Of a DNA stretch of 64,000 bases, positions 57,501 through 60,155 are shown piece by piece. The stretch is taken from NCBI GenBank assembly GCA_044349155.1, contig JBIKRQ010000001.1, positions 1-64,000 on the forward strand, written 5' to 3'. Every line of letters begins with the position of its first letter. The first letter of the stretch is position 1. A program made the translations under genes and the position numbers. Under the pieces are notes generated by a model. The model saw nothing but the letters and a program-made list of their open reading frames with translations, had not been told where the DNA came from and did no database searches. The stretch is from VGSZ01 sp044349155. Its GTDB lineage: Bacteria > Myxococcota > UBA727 > VGSZ01.

Positions 57501-60143
57501 GCAGGCGCGCCGTTGTTTGCGCGTGCTGGTGCCACGGTCACCCTGACGGCGTCGGCGTTCGACGAAGACGGCGACCTCTTGTCGCTCGACCTGTTCGCCA
57601 ACGGCAGCCTCGTGAAACACACCAACGGCGCCGCCATCGCCGAGCCATACACAGTCGGAAGCGACGACATCGTGGTCACTGTTGTCGCCACCGACCGTCG
57701 CACGCGTCCCGCACAGGTCACGCGCACCATCGATGTTCGCAGCTGCCCCGACCGCACGCTCACCGGCGCTGCGCCGTTGTCTGTGGAAGGCACCGTGCCC
57801 GCAGGCGACATCGTGTCGTCGAGCCGCTGCAGTCTTGGCGGGCTCGCCGACGAGACCTGGTCGTGGACCGTACCCCGCACCGGTCGCTACACGTTCGCGG
57901 CAGTGAACGCCCTCGGCGTCGTCGTTCGCGACGGTGGTTGTGGCGGCGCCGAGTTGGCCTGCAGCGGTCCCTCGAGCAGCAATCGCACGAGCCTGGCGCT
58001 CACGGCAGGCAGCGTGGTTGCGATCACCGTCGAGGACTTCGCCGGTGAGCGGTACACGCTCGACATCACGCGCACCGCAGAGTGCGGCGACGGGCTCGAC
58101 AACGACAGCGACGGCGAGGCCGACTTCCCACGCGAGCCGGGCTGCATCGACCTGAACGACGACGACGAACTTGACCCGATCCCGCTGCCCGACTGCAGTG
58201 ACGGCAACGACAACGACAACGATGGTCACACCGACTTCGGGAGCGACCCGAGCTGTGTTGCTGCCAGCGGCACCGAGCACACCCCAGGCGACGTCTGTGC
58301 AGATGCACTGGTCATCGAGCCAAACGCGGTCACGCCAGCCGTGGTGCAGCTGTCACGAGCCGTCATGTCGTCGACCTTGTGTGAACCGGGACCCGACGCG
58401 TTTGTGCGGCTCGAACTGCCTGAGCAGTACCGCGCGAGGGTCGGCGTCGAGGCCTACCTGCCGGGTGGGGCGCAGGCTGACGTTGCGGTGTCCCTGGTGG
58501 AGACGTGCGGCACCACCGCGACGTGTCCTGCCGAGACCTTCGAGGTCAGCGGGTCACAGCTGATCGGCATCACGGGGACTGAAGACGTGAACCTGATCGT
58601 CGACGGCGTGCTGCTTGAAAACAGCCGCTGCGACAAGTTCAACGCGCTCGCGGCTCTTGCAGGCAACAGCAGCAACGTCGATGTGCGCCTCGCTTGCGAC
58701 GAGGAGCTCGTCTGCCAAAACGACGGGCAAGGTGTCGACCGCTGCATCAAACCCGCGTGCAACGACGGCAAAGACAACGACCTCGACGGACTTACCGACT
58801 CGCCGAATGATCCAGGGTGCACCGGGCCTGACGACCTCGACGAGGGCGACCCGTGCGAGGCGGCCTACGCTGCACCCACGGTCACCATCACGGGCCAAAC
58901 GACGACGGGCGGCTACGAAAACAGCGCAACGTTCACGATGAGCACGTCAGTGCCGGGCGCGTACCCGCAGTACGTGCTCGAGGTCAACGGCGTCGCGCAG
59001 CGCCCGCAGCGCTACACCATGCCCGTGCGTCTCACGCAGTCCACAACAGTGCGCGGGCAGCTGTTGGTCGGCAGTCGCCTCGCATGCGCCGAGCACATCG
59101 AAGATGTCGTCGTCGTCGACACCAAGGCACCCACCGTGGTTTCAACGCTGCCGCGCAATGGCGCCATCGAGGCCGTTGCTCCGCAGCAGGTGGCGGCGCT
59201 CTCCGTCGCGTACTCCGAGTCGGTGCGCACGACTGGTGCGAGCACGTCCATTGTCGAAGCGGGCACAGACGGAGTCTTCAATACCGGCGACGACGTCACG
59301 CTCGAGCCATGTAACGCCACCGCCGCGGCCGCCGACGTGTTGCTTGCTCCATGCGACGTTGGTCCGGGGCGCTATCGGGCGACGGTGGCGGGTGTGACCG
59401 ATGCGGCAGGGAACGTCGCTTCGAGCATTGAGTGGACGTTCACGGTCTCGCTCGACAGCGACGACGACGGCGTTCCGGACACGTATGAAGCGCTTCTCGG
59501 CCTTCAGCCCAACAACCCCGACAGCAACGGCAATGGCAAGCTCGACGGTCGCGAAGACTTCGACGGCGACGGCATCAGCAACGAGAGCGAGCTGGCGCTT
59601 GGCACCAACCCCGCCGTGGCAGACAGCGACGGCGACGGCAAGCCTGACGGCGACGAAGACAGTGACGGCGACGCACTCTCCGACGCTGCGGAACTCCTGG
59701 CAGGCACCAGGATCGACGACCCCGACAGCGACAACGACGGCTTCCGCGACGGCATCGAGGTGGAGATGAAGTCCTCGCCCAACCTCGCGGCCAGCTACCC
59801 CAGCGGCTTCGTCGCTGCGAACGACCAGCCCACGGTGGTGCGCTTCGTCAACGAGTCAGGCGCTGCAGGCCTCGGCACGTTCGCTTCAACGGCGCAGCCA
59901 ACGATTGTGCGATTCGTGGCCGATCCAAGTGCAGCCAACATGGGCACGTTCGCCTCTCGGCAGCAGCCAACGGTGGTGCGCTTCAGTTACGAACTCGGCG
60001 CTGCAGATACGGGCACATTTGGCTCGCGTGCGCAGCCAACAGTGGTGCGGTTTGTCGTCGACGCAGCGGGGACGGGCAGTTTCGTGGCAACGCCACCGGT
60101 ATGTGTAAACGGCAGCAATCTCGACGGATTGCAGTGTAAATAA
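30567..60143 (+). CDS. Giant secreted multidomain protein (9,858 residues)
   Basis: A single open frame of 29,577 nt, about 1 MDa. GTG 30567 is set by GGAGG (30556-30560, 6-nt spacer) and overlaps the PPIase stop. Signal peptide SDRHAGRGALATFVTTTIV through SSATSA (cleavage near residue 32). Order of parts: N-terminal domain and a Big_2-like domain (to ~440); about 21 Ig-like domains (440-2748); seven propeller/TIG supermodules (2749-6958); mixed Ig and propeller parts (6959-9058); PPC-like domain (~9059-9168); three C-DG-DND-DG motifs; a Big_5-like domain; thrombospondin type-3 Ca loops (~9630-9741); four 23-residue repeats (9754-9842). Few Cys except near the end. No MYXO-CTERM, LPXTG or SLH tail. 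Best guess: surface or matrix adhesin/fibre; partner and anchoring unknown. Confidence 0.93.
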   Translation: MSDRHAGRGALATFVTTTIVAVLCCFSSATSAEPVGVSVRQPIRVGSSTTVELSITSSGAQVAVSAHGVDAGGAFAQVDGVTTAVDASGVARLSLPLLRAFPEGGRLDVDIVDIDTSGTRSPAVRRTFDAKAAGPRFDAEPAVEISAGGVGVRLSHPTDVVLSDVRIILASAEALRGVNGDLQRAAALSVLSVGRVTTPTRVGATSTSSFFPLLESRSLPADGVALVEATLSDAFGRTSSRSLVSFVDTGALDQLLSLSIGQGPVLLSAGFGQRLALPVTGHFLIAGDVDLRGAESGVVYTSSDIEVVAVTSDGTLVARNNGTATVTARFGSVEASVDVIVDSTAELVSLAIAAADGGPGATIELPRADVSQRVRLLATLSDDRIVDVSDASTIWASSAPGIVRADPGALLVARAPGEATVTATLGTLQGSARVVVRDGEPTITVSAAQAVAGEAFEVTAYPADDIGVERVTFFINGVPANVLEAAPWTIQLQAPPRPGAQITVAAVVTDTAQQPTRSSDVNVSVVAAPVPSAVALSFVKPTTSSFLVAGQGTTLTVSGGSQRGLQAVRFYADGTLIGTSTAARVVLEPGVATAEPVQRVLWEVGYTPATSLAGRGVVLRAVGVEASGAETAAAVVAVRVQADTTAAIVMAAPLASPVQATVGRVMTFSGTIVDDTLALGAQLTLVVDERDIASTNIVATTTDGSIAGTAPFAVRFVPTAIRHEVSIRVTDTNNKVTSRSFVVLTTTELPPEVLILTPVVGASFAVGQLVQLSAAIVDESASTTTVQWFVNGSPVATTDPTGLTASFRAGVAQVGGPVTIEALATDDTGNPRRAARDISVVPDTKVPVVNIDSSLSPSVVVNNDLLVTVTGQDEGGIDRFELLVDDVLVASTNAPGQAGDLDVAHLLVPRAQLARLGAHTLKARAFDKAQNPGASPDVAISVVADGPPSVAIANNRRVVTGSTFTLEATASDDTRVVEVELQCNGVTTVRTAPPYTAPCTAPLAPGPLEVVVTARDATHATTASKTLAVVADTKEPLVSIAPTSLSPHFVGRPLTVEVTASDDTAVASISLTLDDVVLGPPLRRRIGLYEVASWSLPGATFANAGQRLLVAKVVDSSGNPTERSSTLLVVTDRAPVVTITEPAGRSIHKEGDDVTIAWSASDDDGLVGAVGVSGGVFQGVLPTTTTPTSLRGQQVTVVQGPTRSAEASVGIAAKDTAGQVTIKTVDLTIRADLEPPQATLVQPALSATPIVVYAGGALGMRVEGTDDVRIQRVEVAIDGVPLASLDRISEVLETTRFPDPFQPGQTTTSKLRRSVFGEVVSLAGVAQGPHTLKTTVYDLANPVTLREVQIDVRPFTDDQKPVATIVLSPTPDTCVINATIDVRVTATDNVRVSSMTATIGGEQREVIGGDATFPYVVAGPVGARRSFSLVARDAAGNQGTASASCLVVADAAPTVAVTTPASGDVVYPMETVNVSSRVFDDRGGTRTFAFAATALPSVVGGAVAVGISSAQRSLAIDAGGGGADVSVSAGVVTVVPRGAVGEAPLRVTFDAPSRCSIHSVWRTRLGADSSALATFVEQAEALAVEHDCRGSVELDVPHNDIDVVAVQVDFKDGAQVEVGYVDRVPSSVSYADGADALAVALRGATVLAPTTTTVSAPLRIPAAVSLFVGTVAIDVVGQSTLGVSSIFVEEDETAPTVTIGSPVAGRSFVEGYELPIEVSSVDRLATIDVSVLVNSTIELPARFTAGSAWAAVHLPSVLKQERTLSMVATAVDEAGNRSTSAPVVVNIVPDARPAIAFTELRSPVQSYDEAALSGGVVDILQGQRVAVAATCTDDIGVQTVSATIDGTDLPLTRSGSSVQMAWDVPLGADGTPHVLVVRAGDGTAFTERSLVLVALVPKAPVLGIVAPAAEQPLPEGSIRFVVDAIAADDTEVAAVDVLLDGQLALTIDRGEALSIGEVDDAGVAKATDAATQMVLNEMDPEHRDARSVLRFGGTIDLLPGFLVAGERSSFVVTVVARDIEGYETSAERTVVLVDDQTPPHVVVYRPGLAAAVHENALLEVNFDARDDVFVAAVEVRAGDLTAAFDDLEIVETIGGFDLDSVRTAEGNDVVFGPFTVDVPAPAKAPDVEDFVVAIVATDVNGLRSAPEYIVVSLKPDTRPNLSLDVSTTAVVGTTLPVHADAFDDVGVTQVELTVNGLSFQVLQRPPWTFLVPLTAVGTISLDATAMDSAGHVTPLAAPVAVEVKEDTAPAVRVSSPQNHDIRVEGRPLLVQVAANDDVEVAGVSLNVVGLPQPLRLASAAAPWVFSIPLPFGSAGRQLLLTPTATDSHGTSTTGETIQVDVVADRAAPSVAFLAPADNSRLVGGRPFEIDIDADDNVGVQRVEVVALIGGTPTPLPSIAAPPWRTVWMVPTAVGPVVLRATAFDASNNATPTEVLVTVDDDTKPLVSLVGPAKVTAGVPFSLTAEPKDDTGIAYVSFRAAYGTAEPVEIGRRYQQPHTLIHTVPKALIGTAVTFSVVAIDDAQQPGDAAIEPLVVQADTPPTVAVRRPQRDTFVFSGRSMQLEVDASDLETNVAEVSFFVNGRRVATRTAPAGLPGLSHTYVAPFMVPVGVGNRQFSMWATATDSSGNPAMSEVVTFGSIVDTVRPDAALVSPASLDVLTAGTPTTLQATALDNASIQKVAFEVGGSLVGEATVPVVSVAGQPQYEFDWRVPTQPGQLVEVVADASDPTGNHRRTAPVSFEVGLAPATSVPMNSVSVAAITRDGFVAAFNTVPRPTIELKRVGTSTTTSLASIALGDQETVQALATDGRLLAAAVAVAGTTTLRVYDVGLPTVPVLRSTLALNEADVAGMLLDDGILHIASPSRGVTRVSLRTPSAPLRLDTTPTVGSAHALAIAANRWLLVASDGGLRIHDLRHPRLLEVAFVPVPGGARSVAVDGNRAYVGGADVSGSLCAIDLADINVPYIVSIGTHRPRRADHLSKGLAFVDVEGQLVISVADVIDQDARAVKGLVNVATTNNPTAVLYRANQPRSLTEAATSHARPVGIANGRIVSFAGDSLQTFVVPALTIVGTTPGDTALAATDAVVSVRFNTAVVSSSVTATSFAVHAGDLTGPTVPGEVRVVGDLVTFTPASTLDEAAGYTVVLKGGASGISGEQTHLLADHSFRFQTATSSSDAPTIALVSPAAGTVLGGTEVMIAGAGFQPGATVAFGVEASPAVRFVSPGELRAVTPPGPSGPVAITVVNPDQQEDSVLAGWLYLDGVSVGGVAPSSGHLAGGDDVELTGSGFAPGMAVWFDDQQASNVRVESSGRALVTTPPHAFGPADIVVVVEGEQAVQPAGFFYSDLSVSARVSRYEPAIDGSVRPVNKLPGRSLALTAGPADDVVVLGAAAINTAAANIATLLSTSRAGAVNIVDPAGPVIVGGIDLPLPYAPTSIAVSRDGSTAWVLATGATLVDLELAGEGRTALFVFDLTMPTAPQLATSLQVSRTGTGAGTLALIDDVLFAALGSDGVGVFSTAVPTSPTYLGAVQGFVVAGRSRDLVVDHVAADGPRLLAADALAAVSVVLDTTRAGLPVLRATGASFTAAASRADFIWRVVPAGRDATLLQRLAGQPTWAVQDTRGAAIAGTRASHANLLASTSAVASSGEGGGALELFGAPDAAMKHIDAVSLYPAAMLTGVQIAGGRAVVAVQSSVTANERELSNDALVIVDLPFPLVVATSPAANATSVSPATSIDLTFSRDIDNVVATLVARDGSTDGQAVDVSVSTSGKVVHLQPLQSLATSTNYEVKLTSAMCCARATLPAPFTFRFTTGTVATSSEPVIAALAPRTGSVDGGAAVTITGLGFEVGAVVTVGGEVATVEHVDATQMRFVTPRGVAGAATVVVTNPSGAQATRVGGHIYLDNLAIDALEPARGSVEGGTEVLVRGRGFALDSDVTVHFGATPARTVRVLGPTLLRVVTPGGTLGSVDVTVDSGGQRAIAAAAFTYDAPTANSVEVGGVVSDMALVGDYLVVAAGTEGLKVLDTTGRYRFGPLAGTLIPPERRSRLVDENGDRIDDRVVGTWSSASHAVRRLARAPGHGGDRLLVGATADSLVRVFELDLSAPEAPALQHEELVTGAKVLGDIDLDGERLLVATDVGVVSYDVSGAPFEVARTATSTTALAVTGGVGAFGNSAGATLFDGHAPVPNGGTAFAVNTRALDVAADGSVVAATPTGVAVFGFGMPLTSSLFATGAYDIDLVNGIAHVASGSDGVRVFAVDRGRLESLYAIAPASSGSVEVVATDGHQIASARRADGRWFIDWTLHGDLMLTSSSIAPDAVLEHDPSPITLSFSRPLDASTVPLSTTLTIGNERISIAVAGGSLAAPVSTLSIVAGTLPSGGVGELRIAGLRSVDGRTLRHDIVIPVTTARRAGVAPVLSTVSPRLISTKGDTVVVLSGQAFDEPVVTIGGFEATVVSSEAREIVVQAPEGPRGLADVQVTNASGLHDELVGGCVYVEPIAVDSATPRFLNPLGGTLVTIRGHGFMRAGLEAPTGPTVFFRGVPAVQVITRSDTLLQAVAPAGTFGPVPVVVRDAASKRAEGPVLGYGLTSTHSERVSGTTVSSIDIDESQPGYAFAAGGASNGGNRTPRPFVGPLMGAGTIPTTTSAIGFDISGSNGPKTALAAFSALSDNPAEENLLADLVIAVLSFRTPRTVALPDVDLMPDSHDTLVTGDRVLVANGEAGLVSLAMTGEGTTASFFRESSTQAQLARRVALRGHTALVTGIEMGVDPPPDDQDGCNGTKPAKNQDGTVQIVDLRQANDPVTVGALAGGNAIDVAVARAGHAAVLSSSLKGVLYCPPSAAQIASGNPLPQPPEWSLDVLPGHNTWNQSWARIDVLGAVSTNAVLKAQLSLTEDAADVVWITDRVLAVAVESGVRFYDVGARLTQVAFVPFDETLMAVPGKPNALELVGDVLFVASRGGGVVLIDVRKPTVPDVLSAGNTENAIDVDVFGDRAYVAGGASLVELAMPFMLATGSAPARDERVAPTAAPLRVYLNRPVAGFAPSTVVLTGPAGRVEIDVTTERDNARERHAVVATPRAPLAPETSYELTVGTTLTDTQGGRLLLPWTTSFTTGPAGTLQPSIDEVRPLFASAGDVVTVSGTNLTGVKHVRIGGVAASFDIVDGALAVVVPQLAAGSHDVEVVDAGGPTATEPQGLLVLAPLEPATVSPAHGPLAGGTRVTLTFPRASLAPGSSITIGDVAGVAVDVDTLMVVTFATPQRDLAGLVRVAVTRPGEAPVVVGSFAYETPEQLSIDLPGYPDRVASDIALRATRLFVASDASGYFGADIMDISLPERPLRRGSLVTTAPVHGLDVRDDLLALAVDERGVQLVDVFDENAPFVVREVPVFGRATDVRFREQSLWVTTSVDGAAGGFLQEVSLTSQPTTLRAIEFDEDVLAVDEGLDGLAVLTSDITATGADGLTLRLLDANGATTNSIAVDAGVASVADRVRSRLLLLPGRAYVTIGNQVQVYSTSPLTLLETKVVGVRTAGLTRQGALVYVASAAEATLTALEVSRFQVFNVAPRGLAQASTAVSAEVSQPISARSLSPTSMPVTSAFGAVDGTHEVTFDVRGAVATFTPQGLLPARVTASLTTDLRSFSAEPLATPVSWSFTTVDGDQPTITSVTPHTVSIDAPFLLAIDGSGFNEASRVFIGDQEWPATLVGDGHLEVDLEGLGNEGLYAVEVVDASGLRARRDAAIRVDDNLTLIALSPTSGPLMGTNTVTLTGRGFRPGMAVVFGATASFLVSVDSSRSARAIVPPGTSGLVDVTVQVTQEQAQLPAAYRYGSGAVATVTSPPLADVALHGTDIWTAAGGALTREGVTIGQPRGMIVGWDASEPNALRQYQGVIDVGGSGVEHLVVVDDLLYAAAGTAGVQLVDISVTDRAAVVATAAGDGAVHDVVVRDDIVLAADDAGISQLLRTPAGLVALGRVSIAGGVRRLAVARNLVVASAADGTLLVVDARRGDLRVLGRLPLGSAATDIEVDGNRAFVALGAQGMVQIVDLTEPTAPAPIGTVVLQGDAEAWDVDVTMDTILVAAGAGAIQRFSVPVGAQPAWVETLSLNDDVRSFERRGQRLFAATVYPLRAGERLAAGTPLTVSDKLSGAVVTVSTEHLEVLELNPTTIDPIAPNAALTVALGEQLSPSSRAGISLHTDAGALEPLRTQRVDATRILVDVSTGSTLPAGQAVQLTLAGLKGLSTSTQPVTQRATWQTGTRPNESAPAITEVSPAVAPLAGAPLHIRGAALPADATVTIGGAVAVAMSSSRADDLVVLAPAGVEGAATVEVTTPGGLVARRWGGVRYLRSPTITTVQPTSQPFNSRGAVVVKGTGLSSASVVRFGAVPARTTSQQADGSLLVTIPDDVIGDVSVTVANPGDVAIATAATAFTFTLTSHSTIPVDGQRVAARGRRLAIADATRVHLYDTTVPTAVRELATVTLGASALDLELDDDSIVAVTSSALYRWSLARCTPSSCILGAPEVTTYVGGNHVAVGTADDRLVMAVTDGDEATLFASIDGVFDVVASTVLEAPIAELAVTTAGIVALTDATPASLLLLDSTNGLLDVIERRELTGDAVALSTFGTQVAALTTTGFVVVDVDGAIAPVSAGTAVGGSIALHGPVLAIAGANTSLFDVTTSTARHLSFTPTWSRGVAFSNGTLVALSSTAAVLALPYAVPASSTPLPGGALVVGEPVTIALGTEAPVTTVLGGFVNLGVAQHQLTTASSFGAVANVPVVGSFAASVQFGAWPVNNSAFGSPWRFGWHAVDGVPHTLTSVTPDHGPQAGGTVVALSGQGIGTATRLEVGGDVVAFTPTLEGIEFVTPAARAAGPVDIVVTTPTGTLRADAAFAYIAPLTLSTITPAVVDNLGGSVELRGSGFTRGARVTIDNVAVAATFVSSTALQVAVPAGPNAALAVTVTQPGVASVTRSDLLQRDDRHGPVVVNLLPADRPVSPTSSLQLVFDEPVGVPLSPIVLAGVSLAPQRSSVDPRVVELNNATLPSSGSMNLVVRAQRDLLGNAGTEKAIVFRVQDVEKPTLSLRRQGAAVVDGTPFARGLPWTFSLNVNDDSHVVSSLVVTIDGVVVANRTGVSDQTLEFTWAWPQATIADSTSHIAITAIDAAHNQRDLGVNVRVTADNPPAAPTIVFSTASPQDAEPVVVDVASIDDIAIARLVLTVDGQVVSDGSNQTTSVRQRFSAGDHVITARATDNGGQTSPLASRTISVSADTTPPQISLLAPVATARLPKDRQVTIDLDVTDTGGVGSVELRTAGVSRTLSAPPWRFDVMPDSSTLQVDVTALDTRGNHNTRQFTWQTTEAPGSLRLTSPAGDARINEHSTLTIAGTASAATVRVDAFGETVEVAVDGGRFATTRLAPTVVEDEVAVISVGDGRNTAARTVRIVNVDEATGELHVLRWPNGAPLLAGTRLDVAQTVSVPATPSTSIVQDAVVIGSGDSTASATTTSDAHDVTIVAAAITTAAGTALSAAENVAVTPWLTTESNNVIEFDDRTAEVVTVDADTSGATTLALGRTSGGRALLANASAHIDFAGDPVGLVSAGDAVLVVINHQGSTQVQRRRRDTLALTGTTTIAGTTNAVVEAVGLVALGQDDGLVVIRPDGTELQRHVLGAITALASTGNKVTAVVDAADVVDLDVLTGTVSAVAPATATWPQPIDAVAGAGTTLCVLGGANATDIVCADNAAVELPLPARSLSRFGPHLLVHGLADTSLLVGGAAVFSTEDEGVVVSGDRWFFTRNNTVHMRRLHRAAPASVELSGTIPTTMAATTTAASGLTVSSNSDVVDVVTVDVFVDGGRVARAFNGVPALPSIAAGAHEVTICATSVSGAQSCRNSTTTFEPTAPAITAWRVATTATAGGVVNLEFVLQGAVAAVVVDVNGVDQGTGTPLQQREVVMPSAAGSVVVGAVPVAADGTRGARVTSTIAVVAATSAPTFELVRDGSGAIAEGTPIGVKAVDVSADIVEIAFEAVVGTVVGDRRSSIAAPWRVDLRAPATTGASTVVIQATATSRSGQQLRRTLNLTVVDDLTNPSLSLLVLPDGPVAPGALVTTRAVSDAGAVEVTTTIAIDDVVQLTGGAETAFVVPTVAAGALLRVDAVATDAAGNRRQATASRRIAPADSTTTTLTTTPVRRLVAEAGVLVAHTANGAQQLLPTSSSSQPGDVLALWRGQRVIRAANGLVIGGVPVAVGAVDDVKTGHGRLLAHTSTGLVVEIDQTLTSTAIIDASALLDVGVTSILVVRGGRVQRVVAGGVTTLFTTTETIRAGAAIDASRVLVVTDTSTSLVDVSEGVLARVDVGGDRIVTAGARAFVLGDALYELDLRRRAALGVRAVREADNISDIAAFGDTVYFAGSTGVRALKSAATDHDVYATVSTTALGDVPEQIVDVAGDLIVRGAKSQRLDIVGASLSVSATNLPVGVVSSSTDHVVFLTSEGRLSAWRAASSTTWTPLSLPGVAATTTGITTMSSGRGRVWWGRGNELGTAAFSTSIASLTTLDGTIVDVAAAGAQAAVLLSSGRVLLMGVDPRGAPQVLASTAVPVGTRVAFNGDDVVVASTGTLTIVRNVNNALQLATSVALVGTPRRVRLAGHQVLVAAGSAGLHVVDTDTFAVTTFATPRALDAAVVGDSLVVLDALDGVTVRQAQVARAAVAVVAPSSADVLAGSIVSVLADAQRADVTSVELVMGATRQLLGDADDGDLRFNVTLPSSLSVGAPLQFAVTSQSAGGTSTALSPVLYVAAPPSTLSASWVAPGDTAVRPGADVGIAIDVIGAAGVATGLVTVDDVAVGELVDTTTAGTTRRLVSTITVPSDAVDTIDVDVVVTDGAGRSAQVRRTWNVIADTAPPFSLTGLPSTLKAGPAINLVQLSASDDGVFALELAMGSSEAALTTLTRVDGVGSASLTWALVLPANSDGRTVVLQGRAIDSAGHAATPITRSYVVAPDGVAPVPTAGAPLFARAGATVTLTASAFDEDGDLLSLDLFANGSLVKHTNGAAIAEPYTVGSDDIVVTVVATDRRTRPAQVTRTIDVRSCPDRTLTGAAPLSVEGTVPAGDIVSSSRCSLGGLADETWSWTVPRTGRYTFAAVNALGVVVRDGGCGGAELACSGPSSSNRTSLALTAGSVVAITVEDFAGERYTLDITRTAECGDGLDNDSDGEADFPREPGCIDLNDDDELDPIPLPDCSDGNDNDNDGHTDFGSDPSCVAASGTEHTPGDVCADALVIEPNAVTPAVVQLSRAVMSSTLCEPGPDAFVRLELPEQYRARVGVEAYLPGGAQADVAVSLVETCGTTATCPAETFEVSGSQLIGITGTEDVNLIVDGVLLENSRCDKFNALAALAGNSSNVDVRLACDEELVCQNDGQGVDRCIKPACNDGKDNDLDGLTDSPNDPGCTGPDDLDEGDPCEAAYAAPTVTITGQTTTGGYENSATFTMSTSVPGAYPQYVLEVNGVAQRPQRYTMPVRLTQSTTVRGQLLVGSRLACAEHIEDVVVVDTKAPTVVSTLPRNGAIEAVAPQQVAALSVAYSESVRTTGASTSIVEAGTDGVFNTGDDVTLEPCNATAAAADVLLAPCDVGPGRYRATVAGVTDAAGNVASSIEWTFTVSLDSDDDGVPDTYEALLGLQPNNPDSNGNGKLDGREDFDGDGISNESELALGTNPAVADSDGDGKPDGDEDSDGDALSDAAELLAGTRIDDPDSDNDGFRDGIEVEMKSSPNLAASYPSGFVAANDQPTVVRFVNESGAAGLGTFASTAQPTIVRFVADPSAANMGTFASRQQPTVVRFSYELGAADTGTFGSRAQPTVVRFVVDAAGTGSFVATPPVCVNGSNLDGLQCK
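31884..38810 (+). repeat. Array of about 21 Ig-like domains in the giant protein
   Basis: Roughly 110-residue units recognised by the recurring pattern P-x-V-x-x-x-P at the start, a D-D-x-x-V core and a V-x-V-x-V-D-G/N-G hairpin. Units start, for example, with EPTITVSAAQA, PPEVLILTPVV, APTVTIGSPVA, RPDAALVSPAS. Sequence between units is well diverged, so the array is old and not a recent expansion. Confidence 0.85.
38811..51440 (+). repeat. Seven supermodules: propeller/LVIVD-like part, Big_5-like domain, two IPT/TIG domains
   Basis: Boundaries read from repeating order: A 38811-40589, B 40590-42530, C 42531-44321, D 44322-46412, E 46413-48023, F 48024-49829, G 49830-51440 (537-697 residues each). 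Each starts with LVIVD-like strands (for example LRIHDLRHP or LKVLDTTG), then a Big_5-like strand set (VRFNTAV, LTFSRDI, ITLSFSRPLD), then TIG pairs (ALVSPAAGTVLGG, VAPSSGHLAGG). In G the Big_5-like part is degenerate. Confidence 0.8.
51441..57740 (+). other. Mixed Ig-like and propeller region of the giant protein
   Basis: A Big_5-like unit (VVNLLPADRPVSPTSSLQLVF), three to four Ig-like units, a propeller-like stretch (~53100-53950), Ig-like units (~53970-55020), a second propeller-like stretch (~55030-56600) and two or three more Ig-like units. TIG domains are absent here, unlike the preceding supermodules. Confidence 0.65.
57741..59790 (+). other. Cys/Ca-binding C-terminal region of the giant protein
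   Basis: PPC-like domain (CPDRTLTGAAPLSVEG to YTLDITR); C-x-DG-x-DND-x-DG motifs at ~58080, 58194 and 58756; a Big_5-like domain (~59130-59450); thrombospondin type-3 loops (DSDDDGVPD, DFDGDGISN, DSDGDGKPD, DSDNDGFRD) at ~59454-59790. The Asp-rich loops should bind Ca2+ and stiffen the stalk end. Confidence 0.8.
59826..60092 (+). repeat. Four 69-nt repeats at the extreme C-terminus of the giant protein
   Basis: Copies start at 59826, 59895, 59964 and 60033, exactly 69 nt (23 residues) apart. Consensus QPT(V/I)VRF-x(6)-AA-x-x-GTF-x-S-x. The last copy is slightly shorter and leads to a final VCVNGSNLDGLQCK with two Cys. Confidence 0.92.
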
Positions 60144-60155
60144 GCAGGAGAGAAT

